This document shows, one piece after another, positions 11,860-23,230 of a stretch of 64,000 nucleotides of DNA; position 1 is the stretch's first letter; each line of letters starts with the position of its first letter. Under the pieces are notes generated by a model. The model had not been told where the DNA came from, did not search any database, and worked only from the letters and a program-made list of their open reading frames with translations. Origin of the DNA: Strongylocentrotus droebachiensis (lineage: Eukaryota; Echinodermata; Echinoidea; Camarodonta; Strongylocentrotidae); assembly GCA_035222895.1 (NCBI GenBank), contig JAVYIG010000322.1, positions 356,501-420,500 of the forward strand, given 5' to 3'. The position numbers and the translations under genes are program-made.

Positions 11860-13900
11860 ATAATTATGTTTACAGCTCATTTCCCCCAAAAATATAAGAA
11901 ATTATAGAAATAATTAAAAACATAGAACTAAACATTGAGATATGTTCTATCCCAGGACATAACATTTATTTGCCCTTTATACATTAAAGAGGTTGAGATT
12001 ATAGTTTGAAAGTTTGAAAGCGATTTATTCAAAACTAACTTTCTTTTAATTGCGCGCTCATCCGTCACTTCGTGAAAATAGGGACGAATTGACACCAGAA
12101 TGAAGGTACAGCATATCTATACAAAATCCTTTCTTTATCTGCATTTTTGTATCAAGATTAGTTTGATCACCAAAAGAAAGTCTTTTTATACTACATCACA
12201 TGTATATTGAAAAGCATTTCCTTATTTATGATGTTCTCTTTTATCACAATTATGATAATAGCCACCGTCATTTGATAAATGCGTGACTGCATACTCCAAA
12301 ATTCTAGTATAATTTGACTTTAATTCAATTAAACATAATATAAAGTCAGAATAGCACGCTATACATGAGACACAAACAATTCAGCATTAAATGTGCATGA
12401 AAAAGAGAAAGAAAATACACAACAATAGAAGACAGCACACTTTTGTAAATCAGATTTTGAATGGTTGGAGATAAAGAACTAGCAGATAATAAGAAGATTG
12501 GAAGAAAAAGAATCAAAGCAAAGTATGTAGAGACATGACAGAGAGCGAGAATTAAACCAGAAAAGAGGAATAGGAGAGGAAAAGAGGAATAGGAGAGGAA
12601 AAACAAACATAGTACAGAAATAGGGAGAAGGGTAGAGCAGAAGAATTTTGATTTCAAATTAAGATAACAGGGAGGGGGGAAATATTATTTAAAAAAAGAT
12701 AATGAAAATAAGAGGATGAGGGGTGGAAGCAGGCAAGACATGAATGTGATTCATATTGTTGTTAATAAATTGATAAATATTAATTTACCAAACTCAACAG
12801 ACTTCTATAATTTTAGCATATTTACAGATGACTATATTTCAAACATTCAATACTGACTGGTTATATGGAAGAAACCTCTTTTGTTTAAGTTAATATCATT
12901 AGTCCTTTAGTTTTAAAAAAACTTCCAATCCTGAATAAGTGTGTACATAAAAAAGTAAGTATTTTGTTTTAAACAAAGACTCTTTGGTCCCCAGTATATC
13001 TCTTTTAGCCCATTCAGAACACCATCAAAGCTTTTGTTTCAAAATTTAGAAATATTAGATGCTTATAAAAATGCAGAACCTTGCCACTAACATTTGTATA
13101 TGACTTGTAATGTACCTACCTCCGCACTTTATAATCAAATATTATTATAATCTAATACAACATCATTAAGAGATAAGAGGGAAAATGATCAGATTGCTAT
13201 GTTTACCAAAATGTGGATGAATGTATGGCTAATTTCCAATATCCTTTGTTGGATTGAAATAAAAGAAGAGTATATGAAAATAAATATGGTAAGTAAAAGA
13301 AACACAAGTTAGCTTTCAGTAAGCTTCAAATATATTTGCTTTCAAACTATGTATTTGTATCAAATAATGTACAATTAAAGAAATACATGTATATTATTCT
13401 CCATTTTTGATTTGTCTAACCTTTGATGGAAGCGTACTCTTTTTGGTTTAAGCAGTTCAAATGGATCAATATCATCTAGCAACTGTGTTATCATTTGCCT
13501 CTCTTCGCACTCTTAGCAACTGCATTGTGTCCAAGCTCACCTTATACATACATTTAGCTATTGAATCATTCCTTCTATTTATGTCAACCCCAAAAAGCTT
13601 AAGACTTCGCCAAATCAACAGCTATGTATGTTTTTCTAAAGACTGAATAACCTAGCTGTTCACATTATTCAATCACCTGAATACCACAGAGAAAATCAGA
13701 CCTAAATGTATATACATAGCTTTCCTAACAAGACCGTTAAGACCTACACCAAACTACACTCAAAGTTCTTTAGTCATGCATGATAAGACAGTCAGAAGAA
13801 TGTTAAAAAGAGTTTTCTAAAGAGAAATCTGACACTGAATCTGCAGAAACAAACATCTGTGGTAATAGAAAGTCCAAGACTCCAAGACTCATTGAGGGGC
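11860..13900. other. Interior of the 8.8-kb element, no gene recognised
   Basis: AT-rich sequence. A solitary CCGTCACTTCGTGAAAA arm sits at 12062-12077, a purine-rich stretch at 12480-12720 includes a short direct repeat of AAAGAGGAATAGGAGAGG, and the rest shows no exon-like structure. The short frames at 12346-12657 and 13461-13646 have simple composition and no family resemblance. Confidence 0.4.
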
Positions 13901-13902
13901 TA

Positions 13903-14240
13903 TTAGGGTAGGTCCATCAAACCTAAAACGTTGATGCTAATTAACAATATTGATTGTTGTGTAGAAGTCCACAAGTGCTGGCTGAGAAACCACAGGGGTT
14001 CATCCTCCCCACTGTCACTGTCTTCATCCATGGGCTCCTGCTCTTTCTCAATCATCACAATAATTGTGCCTCGCCACATGCCGTCAGGCCATTTCATCTT
14101 AACAATAATCCTTTACGTGGGGTGCTGCCCTTCTAGAATTTTAGGTCCGTCATGCCAACAACATTTGAACTCTCATCCTTGTCTCAATGGACAAGGCAAT
14201 CTCTGCTCCCTTCCATCGTCAGCCTCTACATTTTAAAGGA
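13903..14240 (-). pseudogene. Decayed coding remnant inside the TIR element
   Basis: One minus-strand frame keeps protein-like composition over about 110 codons although it is interrupted at least twice. Readable blocks are DDGREQRLPCPLRQG, EFKCCWHDGPKILEGQHPT and VKMKWPDGMWRGTIIVMIEK, the last followed by an acidic EDSDSGEDEP. The open part alone runs 14097-13903. It is not recognised. Its position inside a TIR-bounded element makes a degraded transposon gene the simplest idea, but a captured host exon is also possible. Confidence 0.35.
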
Positions 14241-15001
14241 GAGAGAAAAAGATAAAGAGAATACAAGTCATGTGTCATAATTCGGAGTCACTATGCATTA
14301 TTCCCACCTACTATTCCCTTATTGCTTTAAAGTTAGATACCAAAAGTGTTTTTACATATTTCACATACATAAGGCAAATTTATCCAAAATGAACTCTTAT
14401 CAACAATTTTGCGGACCTATTAAGCCTTCAGACGGCCTATGGTGTGTTGGATCATCTCATAAGATTACTCCAAATAGACTTAATTGATTTATCAAAAGTC
14501 TAAATATTGCTATAAAATCTCAAATGTATTCAGGGGCAGATCTAAGTAAGACTTACACATGTTTGAGAGACTGTAGACCCCTGGACTGTTCTTTAATAGC
14601 CTAGGATATAAATCTGTAAGTTCTATATTCATCGACGACGTGGACTTGGGTTACATATTGAATAAATATTGATCTAGTCAGGGGCGTAGACAACGGGGGG
14701 GGGGGGGGGGGGATGAGGGGGATGCATCCCCCACCTCACAAGGTGGGGGGGGGGGGATGGCATGTACAATCATCCCCCCCCCCCCAGGTTTTGGGGAATG
14801 ATATTTGCTTACTTAATAAGTCATGATGATAATAATAGTAATAATAATAATGATAACAATTATAATATTAATAATAATAATAATTATGATGATGATAATA
14901 ATAATCCTCATCGTTATTGTAATTGTGTTTATTGTTATTAGCCGCATTCACACGGTGAAAGCCAATTCAGACGGTAAAAAAAAGAAAATCTTACAAGTAT
15001 T

Positions 15002-15043
15002 TTGTGGTTATCTTGTGGTTTGGAAACCACAAGATAACCACAA
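15002..15043. repeat. Perfect 20-bp-arm hairpin
   Basis: TTGTGGTTATCTTGTGGTTT (15002-15021) and its exact inverse complement (15024-15043) are separated by GG. It directly abuts the nested element starting at 15051. Confidence 0.85.
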
Positions 15044-15050
15044 GATTAAA

Positions 15051-15508
15051 CAGGCGCGGATCTACGGGGGGGGGGGGGGTTAGGGGGTTTAAAACCCCCC
15101 CCCCCCCCCTTGGGCGGCCCAAAAAACAAACAAACAAAAAAAGAGGAAAAAATAAGAAGAAAAAAAAAGGAAAAAAGAAAGAAAAAAGAACGCACGCTGG
15201 AGAGAAACCCTTTCAAGTGCAAATATTGTGAGAAGATATTCAACTCATCTGGTAACTTAACCAAACACATGATAACTCTGGATATAACTGTGTATTTAAC
15301 TGTTACTTGATTTAAAAAGACGTTATCATGCACTGCTTTTTATGGTCTCCATTGTGTTAATAGATGCTAGGAAAACATCACTTACGGGGTTCAAATAAAC
15401 ACCCCAAAAAAAATCGGCTCGCCGCTTCGCGGCTCGTGGACGATGCTCTGCATCGTCATTATTTTGGTCACCCCCCCCCCCCTTAGCAAAAAGCTAGATC
15501 CGCCCCTG
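15051..15508. mobile_element. Nested element with CAGG..GCGGATCTA termini
   Basis: The left end CAGGCGCGGATCTA and right end TAGATCCGCCCCTG are inverted with one mismatch. It lies inside the 14679-15547 hAT-like element. The flanks (AGATTAAA and AGTTATCC) do not form a clean 8-bp duplication, so the family is less certain. It carries long G/C runs and a broken C2H2 zinc-finger fragment. Confidence 0.6.
15189..15285 (+). pseudogene. C2H2 zinc-finger gene fragment, frameshifted
   Basis: Two overlapping frames together show a C2H2 finger start. One frame reads the linker RTHAGEKPFQ; the other reads NPFKCKYCEKIFNSSG then NLTKH. The switch between them is a one-base shift around CCCTTTC. The first zinc-binding histidine is present but the expected second one is lost (HMITLD). 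The fragment covers one finger only and sits inside a transposon, so it is a captured or decayed piece, not a gene. Confidence 0.7.
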
Positions 15509-15547
15509 AGTTATCCCCCCAGGTGTACGAACCTGTCTACGCCACTG

Positions 15548-15969
15548 GATCTAGTAACAGTAACACTAACAGTAACTTAGATCTGGATTATTACTAACAG
15601 TAACAATATCAGTTAAAAATCTTGGTAAGATATGGACTTAGTATTTAGAAATATAGAGATAGAGCTTGATCTAACCTAGAGGTCTAGATCTAGACTCTCA
15701 TCTAACTTTGTCAGAGCTATTAACTCCCAATATTTTCAGTTCATTTTTTAATGACCCATCATTTTGTTGAACGAAATTACACCACTGTAATTGGCCACAG
15801 GCATCATATTTTGTACCGACTTGAAAATATGCTTTTATTGACATTTTGTCGTCGTAATTTTCTCAATATTGCAGCCTCAAAGTATGTAGAACAAGATAAA
15901 CAAAGGAAATTTGCCGCAAAATATTGAAATCGAGGAGTATTTAGCATTAAAGACAAAGTGCATGGCTTA

Positions 15970-16004
<35 letters not shown>

Positions 16005-16505
16005 ATCCATTGCAGATCCATTAGTCAGTACAGTCTGCTGCGCTAGCGGGAATGGCTGCGTAAAGATCAGTACATGGGGTTGTAGAAACGTAATTTGAGG
16101 CATAAGTGACACAAACAAGCTTATTATATAGTTTTTACGTACAAATCTGGAAAATTACCGAACATATATTATAATTGTACTTGTAAGGAAGAAATTTCAT
16201 GAATTATTACACTTCTACTCACCCTTTCAGATTAAGAAGAAGAAGCTTGACTTTATCGGATGACGATATTCGCCGGTTCGTAAAACCGCGCTACAATAAA
16301 CATCAGTCAGAATGGCGTCGAATAGCTATATTCGCCGGTTCGTAAGAACGCGCAATGCTATTCGTCGTTCATACCAAAGTATTAAAAATGACATAACTCT
16401 CAAAATAAAGCGATTTGAGTTATAATATTTTTTTTATAGATAGATTTTGACATACACTACCCAAATATAAAAAAATGTCCAAATTAATTTTTCGACCCGA
16501 ATTTG
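15548..16505. other. Right interior of the 8.8-kb element
   Basis: Sequence with a TCTAGATC-rich block (15640-15700), a 34-base uninterrupted C run (15971-16004) and the right-hand subterminal repeats. No gene is recognised. Confidence 0.5.
16269..16345. repeat. Right subterminal 15-mer repeats
   Basis: Two direct copies of TTCGCCGGTTCGTAA (16269-16283 and 16331-16345) lie inside the right terminal repeat copy at 16511-16525. All three right-hand copies have the same orientation. Confidence 0.7.
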
Positions 16506-16540
16506 GGCTATTCGCCGGTTCGTAAGACCGACGACGAGAT
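16506..16540. repeat. Right terminal inverted repeat and target duplication
   Basis: The inverted repeat ends CGTAAGACCGACGACG and is followed by AGAT (16537-16540) and GAGCATAATTTTAGACC, which is the exact continuation of the array sequence interrupted at 7752. Confidence 0.85.
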
Positions 16541-18290
16541 GAGCATAATTTTAGACCTTATTTGTGACATTGGAAGGTCATGAATTAGCGTGGGGTCCAG
16601 GGGGCGGAGCCCCCGGAAGCTCAGGGGTTTGGGCAATAAATTACGGTCAGATGAGCATATTTTGTACCTTATTTGTGACACTGGCAGGTCACGAATTGGC
16701 GTTGGGTCCAGGGGGCGGAGCTCTCGAAACTCAGGGATTTTATACATCAGATGAGCATAATTTTATACCCTTTTTGTGACACTGGCAGGTCACGAATTGG
16801 CGTGGGGTCCAGGGGAAGGAGCCTCCGGAAGCCCAGGGGTTTTGGGCAATAAATTACGGTCAGATGAGCATATTTTAATACCTTATTTGTGACACTGGCA
16901 GGACACAAATTGGTGTTGGGACCAAGGGGCGGAGCCCCCGGAAGCTCAGGGGTTTATACATTTAATTTCGTCAGATAAGCATAATCATACCTTATTTGTG
17001 ACACTGGCAGGTCATGAATTGGCGTGGGGTTCCAGGGGGCGGAGCCCCGGAAGCTCAGGGGTTTTGGGCAATAAATTACGGTCAGATGAGCATATTTGTA
17101 TACCTCATTTGTGACACTGGCAGGACACAAATTGTTGTTTGGTCCAGGGGGTGGAGCCCTCAGAAGCTCAGGGGTTTTATAAATCAAAGTATTGTCAGAT
17201 GAGCATAATTTTAGGCCTTATTTGTGACATTGGAAGGTCATGAATTAGCGTGGGGTCCAGGGGGCGGAGCCCCCGGAAGCTCAGGCGTTTGGGCAATAAA
17301 TTACGGTCAGATGAGCATATTTTATACCTTATTTGTGACACTGGCAGGCAGGTCACGAATTGGCGTTGGGTCCAGGGGGCGGAGCTCTCGAAACTCAGGA
17401 GTTTTATACATCAAATTATTGTCAGATGAGCATAATTTTATACCCTATTTGTGACACTGGCAGGTCACGAATTGGTGTGGGGTCCAGGGGGCAGAGCCCC
17501 CGGAAGCTCAGGGGTTTTGGGCAATAAATTACGGTCAGATGAGTATATTTTGATACCTTATTTATGACACTGGCAGGACACAAATTGGTGTGAGGTCCAG
17601 TGGGCGGAGCCCCCGGAAGCTCAGGGGTTTTGGGCAATAAATTACGGTCAGATGAGTATATTTTGATACCTTATTTATGACACTGGCAGGACACAAATTG
17701 GTGTTAGGTCCAGGGGGCGGAGCCCTCAGAAGCTCAGGGGTAAATTACGGTCAGATGAGCATAATTTCATACCCTTTTTGTGACACTGGCAGGTCACGAA
17801 TTGGCGTTGGGTCCAGGGGAAGGAGCCTCCGGAAGCCCAGGGGTTTTAGGCAATAAATTACGGTCAGATGAGCATATTTTAATACCTTATTTGTGACACT
17901 GGCAGGACACAAATTGGTGTTGGGTCCAAGGGGCGGAACCCCCAGAAGCTCAGGGGTTTATACATTTAATTTCGTCAGATAAGCATAATCATACCTTATT
18001 TGTGACACTGGCAGGTCACTAATTGGCGTGGGGTCCAGGAAGCGGAGCCCTCAGAAGCTCAGGGGTTTTAAGCATTAAATTACCATCAGATTAGCATCAA
18101 GCCGTCCGCCTTAGGGCCCTAGGTGGGGTCCAGGGGGCGAAGTCCACAGGAGCTCAGGAGTTTTAGGCATTAAATTACCGTCAGATGAGCATCCAGGTGC
18201 CTGACTTTGGGCCCTAGGTGAAATCCAGGGGGCAGAGCCCCTGGAAGCTCAGGGGTTTTAAGGCATTTAATCACTGTCAGATGAGCAATT
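16541..18290. repeat. GC-rich tandem array, right part (about 110-bp units)
   Basis: About fourteen good units followed by two or three degraded ones (from about 18060, with GGGCCCTAGGTG insertions). Units carry TTTGTGACACTGGCAGGTCA and the GGGGGCGGAGCCCCC hairpin. Subtype order from 16560 repeats that of 7108-7752. The junction at about 17182-17225 is the uninterrupted version of the site occupied by the 8.8-kb element. Confidence 0.9.
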
Positions 18291-18428
18291 ATTTTTTTTG
18301 TTTTGTTTGGGGGGGGGGGCCCCGGAAATTAGAAAATTACGTCGTCAGATATTTCGTTCAGTGCTTAGGAGGGGGGGGGGGGGGTGGAAGGAACAATTTG
18401 TTGTTGTTGCGTTATTGAGCACACACAC

Positions 18429-18462
<34 letters not shown>

Positions 18463-19984
18463 TATATTTCCCCTTTTTTTTCCCTTCTTTTTTTCCTTTT
18501 TTTTTTTCCTTCTTTTTTTTCCTTCTTTTTTTTTTGGCCAGGGGGGGGGGGGGGGGGGCGGGCCCCCCCCTTTCGTTTTACTTTTCGTTTTACCTTTCGT
18601 TTTACTTATCGAGCCAGAAATCTAGGAATCAAATTAATACAGATGAATGTCATACATTGTAGTAATGGTATGGAAATTAAATGAGAGGAAAGGGGCACAC
18701 ACCGATGCTTTTGAAAAACAACGTTATAAGGGGGGGGGGGGTCTTTTGATGAGTTCTAAGAATATAACACCCCCTCCCCACAAAAAAGGGAGGTTATATA
18801 CGATTATGCAACAATAAAGCAGGCATTAAAAATCAATCGGGCAATGACATCGAGGAAAAAACACGATGGCACTTTTGTATGGTTGATCCTCACCATTAAA
18901 TTGTGTTAGGAGCGGGGGTATACACCCCATGGTCATGAAATCTACCCTGATATAGGCTCATGTAATTATACATCATAAAATATGCATCTGATGTTGGCTT
19001 CATTAGCTAGATTAAAATATTGCTAGTTTTGAGATCATTTTGAGAAAAGCAAAAACGGGGCGGTTTTTCAATTTCATCTCTGACTAGTAAAATGAAATGC
19101 AACGCTGATCAATTATCAGTATTTCGCTGTTCTAGACAATGAAATGAAACAAAACAATAATTTACCACGCAGAAGAAAACTCGTGTCATTCCTAACCTTA
19201 AAACAAAATTAAGTAATTTGATTGAATCACTATTTTAGATTATCGGGAGGTAAATGCACGCAACAAGAATAAATACAGTATAGGCATTTTAATGTATTAT
19301 CATGCTTTGAATCGCCCAATGAACAGATTATAAGAAACAAGAATCATACTATTAGTGTAAGGGCTTTATTGAGAACACTCAATACTCCCTATTAGACCAG
19401 CAGTGGTGTAAACAAATCGTTAATTTTCAATCATACCTTTTTTTTAATGCAGTCATATAGAAATAGAAATGTGAGAAATCTATTTGTGTCAATGCAGTAA
19501 CACTTTCAACGAGCCAATATACAGTTAATTAACAACTAAATTATTCATACCTTTACCAAGTTTATTTTTTATTTTTTAGAGTATGTGACCCAAAAAAACC
19601 GAACAAACAAACAAACATTTTCCCCGATGTATGTTTTTTGAGAATGTGGCTTATCAAAGTTCAAGCGGACCACCTTTCATCCTTGAGTTACGAAAAACAA
19701 AAAAATGACGAGGGGTAGGAATGTGCTGTACGGAATTGACTAAACTTGGGTGAGGGCGCTCTTTATCTTCATCGCTTCTGATTGATACATCTCACTGATC
19801 TCTACGACTTTTTTGTTTTCGGATACTTCACTTTGATTACAAATAGGCCTACTTATTTCTAGAAAAATAGCTAAATTTGAATTTTTCTGCAACTATATGA
19901 GAGTAAGTTGATTATAAGTTCTTGATTGGACATTCTGCACTTACATTCAACCCATCAGCATATAAGTACTCCCAACAACATAAC
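18291..19984. repeat. Homopolymer and AT-repeat region, then unique intergenic DNA
   Basis: G runs (about 18309-18319, 18370-18383, 18540-18558), an (AC)n(AT)n tract (18419-18460) and long T/CT runs (18471-18537) follow the array. After about 18720 the sequence is ordinary AT-rich DNA without a recognised gene. Confidence 0.6.
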
Positions 19985-20578
19985 AATCTTCTTCTTCCTC
20001 ATCCTCCTCCTCTTCTTCTTCTTCTTCTTCTTCTTCTTCTTCTTCGTCTTCTTCTTCTTTTTCTTCTGCTTCCTCTTCTTCTTCTTCTTCTTCTGCCTCC
20101 GCTTCTTATTATTTCTTCTCCTCATTGCCTTCATCGTAATCTTCATCATCATCAACATCATCATCATCACGTCATCATCATTAATATCCTCCTCATCGTC
20201 ATTATCATTATCATAATTTGCACCATATCACTAATTGCCATCTTCATGATCATCACTGCCATCATACTTCAAAATGTGATACTACCACATCACCATCACT
20301 TGCACTATCATCATCATCATTATCATCATCATCATCACAACTATCAACATCAATATCATCACCATCATCATTATCAAGTCTATCATCATCATCATCATCA
20401 ACAGAACTATAATTATCATCATCATCATCATCAAAACTATTATCATTATAACTTCTACCATCATCATCATCACCATCATCACAACTATTATCATCATGAT
20501 CACCACCACAACTATCATCATCATCATAACTATCATCATCACCACCATCATCACCACCACCACCACCACTAACATTCA
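19985..20578. repeat. (TTC)n and (ATC)n microsatellite
   Basis: TTC/TCC repeats (19988-20120) pass into ATC/CAT repeats (20140-20578). The long open frames on both strands (poly-Leu/His, poly-Asp, poly-Met/Val) are artefacts of the trinucleotide repeat and change character with each frame. Confidence 0.95.
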
Positions 20579-20646
20579 TATTCAGTTATCAAACTCAAAC
20601 AACAAAAACTCAGCACAATCAATGAAATAACTTGCATACAGCATTT

Positions 20647-20652
20647 TTTATT
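20647..20652 (-). terminator. Candidate distal poly(A) signal of MRTF
   Basis: TTTATT on the plus strand gives AATAAA on the gene strand, about 4.3 kb past the stop codon and just before the microsatellite. Placement as the true 3' end is inferred. Confidence 0.25.
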
Positions 20653-21800
20653 GTATAAGCGACTATTCCACGGCTGTGTGACAATAAGTGAGATTAGTCT
20701 GTACATGCTTTACACTTCATTATTACATTTGAGCCAAATATATCCCGCATTTAAGCCCATTAATTCATGTCAATCTAATACTCGATGTCCATCCACAAGA
20801 GAACATAGGAGTTGTCTTTTTGTTAAATAATATATACTGTGGGTGCAAATATAAGAAACCTATAAATACACAGGTACACACACACATCACAAAAGGAATT
20901 TTTCATTTTAAATGTAAATTATGCAAGAGAAATAGAGAAATAGAGATATTAGGAGATGTTCAATGTTAGTAAACTTAAAGGGATATAAATATTTCCAGCA
21001 CGAAATAACTTGCTACACTTGTATCATGATAATAGTTTGGATTTGAGAAATATGCAATTATTGTGATGGTTATAATTCAAAGCTGATGAACTTTAAATTA
21101 TAGGGTATTGGAATCATGGAGTACATAATGTGAATCTTCATTTCAAACACACGGCATAATGCTGATTTAAATGGGATAATGGATTCTTTACATGTTAATA
21201 ATGACTTGAAAGGTCACAGTAATCTATCAGACACATGGAATATGTGAAATACAATGGGGTTTAAATCAAGTAAATAATGCCTTATTGAGATCATGTTGAA
21301 GTTTGAGCAAAAGGCTATTCATAACTCACTACTGAGTCTGACATTGTCTTGTTTATCATATTTAAGCTATTAGGGGACCAAAATTGAGATGACGATTATA
21401 TTACTGGGCAAATCTAGGCTATTTTGTCCCCAAAGTTACCAATTACATATACGATTCACTATATCTGATGACCGCATCAGGCTGATACAGCTTCAATCAG
21501 ACAAAATATCATATAAATTGACATTTTATGTTAATCTATCTTTACAATTCCATAATACAATTCTACAATACTTGGTAACGCATGGGAACTTTGAGTATGC
21601 CCTGCTGTTTGTAAATTAACTTTTGATTTACCGGTAAGCACATTTAAAGTCTTGGTAGGATCTAGTTAACATTATAAAAGCTTTACATCAAATGCCTTAT
21701 CTAGCACGTTATGTGTGACCTTTACATCAATCAATACTTGATCATTTTAAACACCCATTGTAGAGAATTCTTCGCCAGAGAGAGAAAGAGAAAGAGAGAG

Positions 21801-21847
<47 letters not shown>

Positions 21848-23224
21848 GAGAGATACAGAGAGACAGAGACAGAGAGAGAGAGAAAAAAAAAGACAGAGAA
21901 AGATCTAGAGAGACAGAATATAGTAAGGTACATATTTAAGATGTGATTATCTTTTACTCAACTCGATTCTGTTTTGATTGAAAAGTGAGTTCAGTGCATT
22001 TTTTTACAGATTTCAAGTTGTATTATATCTATGTTACATTTTCACACGAAAAATTGACAATCAAAATATATCCCAATTAATTACCTGTGGAAGACCAGTA
22101 TACATCTCAGCAAATCGTTTCTCTTTAATAGTATCCCTCACATAGTGATGTTTGCATAGCATTTAAACACCCAACTATCTACAGGTTATGATAGGCCATC
22201 ATTACTCGTTAGAAAAATCACACTCGCTATATAACAGAATACTATGTACATTTTCATACAGATTTTTTTGTTTGTTTACTTTACACAATTCTTATTAACA
22301 ACATATACACCTTCAATATATAATGGGGGACATAATTAAATGCTTAACTATAACATATTACACAAAACAACCCCAAATTCTTACTCTACAATTATATTAA
22401 TTATGGCCAATAGTAATATTAATAATCAATTTGTATACTCGCTCTTATTTACACATTCAACTAGTGTATTCTACTTGACTGGAAAAAATGTTCAAGAGAA
22501 GATAAATTAAATAGAAACATATCTGAAATTATCAACAAAACTGGAAATAAAAAAACAACAAGCAACCTGAAATATGTTCAAGCTTGGGTACAAACCCAAT
22601 ATGTTCTGATTTAACTTTACATTCCAAATTAAACCATCTTTGCGAGAAGAGGAAAGAACAGAAGAGAAAAAAAAGTAGAAATAGAACACAAGAAATAGAC
22701 AGAACATGTTGGTAACCCCTATCTTTTAAGACGAGGTGGAATGCTTTTTGCTAGAACAATTCAATGGAAAGGAAAAGGAGTAAGCCTTCTTTACAAATAG
22801 CTACTAGGCCTGCAAAAGAAGTCAGTGAAATGAATCTAACTGCAACGAGATGCTGATTACTTTCTCCCAATAGAGCACACTTGGTTATTAACACCATGAT
22901 GTAAGTTTGTAGTTGATCCCTTCTGTGCCACTAAATTTAGGAATAAGCTAAATTTGAGAGTTAAATTTTGATTCCATTTGTTTAACTTCCATTGTTTAAT
23001 TTTGCATGATATATCGTCCATTCGAACGAAATGCACAAGGAGGTACCCATTTTTGTTTTGGCTAGGGCATTGTAGCCGTTCCTAATCCAAAGATATTATA
23101 TAACACTTGAATCGTTGAGATGGATTGCTGGCTGCAAAACAGAAGGGTTTCATGGTGCATTCTGGCTGTAAATATTTTTTGGAGTACTGAAATAATAAAG
23201 ATCATCTTTTGTTGGTTATCTCGC

Positions 23225-23230
23225 TTTATT
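23225..23230 (-). terminator. Candidate proximal poly(A) signal of MRTF
   Basis: AATAAA on the minus strand, about 1.7 kb past the stop codon. It would leave the three-copy 3' UTR repeat inside the transcript. Confidence 0.3.

Larger units (their letters stand above)
14679..15547. mobile_element. hAT-like non-autonomous element with perfect 8-bp TSD
   Basis: The left end CAGGGGCGTAGACA (from 14679) pairs with the right end TGTCTACGCCACTG (to 15547), with one mismatch. It is flanked by the perfect 8-bp duplication GATCTAGT (14671-14678 and 15548-15555). An 8-bp duplication and CAGGG-type termini are hallmarks of the hAT superfamily. The interior has no transposase. It contains long G and C runs, an ATA-rich block (14825-14910), a perfect 20-bp-arm hairpin (15002-15043) and a second nested element (15051-15508). 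Confidence 0.8.
7753..16536. mobile_element. 8.8-kb TIR element inserted in the tandem array, transposase not seen
   Basis: The ends are 31-bp inverted repeats (7753-7783 and 16506-16536) that differ at one position, beginning CGTCGTC[A/G]GTCTTACGAA. They are flanked by the 4-bp direct repeat AGAT (7749-7752 and 16537-16540). The uninterrupted target is present at about 17182-17215, where GTATTGTCAGATGAGCATAA is continuous. The 15-mer TTCGCCGGTTCGTAA occurs six times, all near the ends. No intact transposase is visible; only a decayed coding stretch at 13.9-14.24 kb could be a remnant. A 4-bp duplication would fit Sola- or Academ-like superfamilies among others, but the family is not identified. 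The interior has been colonised by other repeats, listed separately. It looks non-autonomous and not recent internally, although the ends are well preserved. Confidence 0.8.

Noticed and set aside
19922-20579. Long His/Leu/Asp/Met-rich open frames on both strands
   Set aside because: They are translations of (TTC)n and (ATC)n repeats; every frame is open and each gives a different homopolymer.
21711-21933. Arg/Glu-rich and Ser/Leu-rich frames
   Set aside because: They are products of the (GA)n microsatellite; the same applies at 43402-43615, 51543-51758 and 52022-52536.
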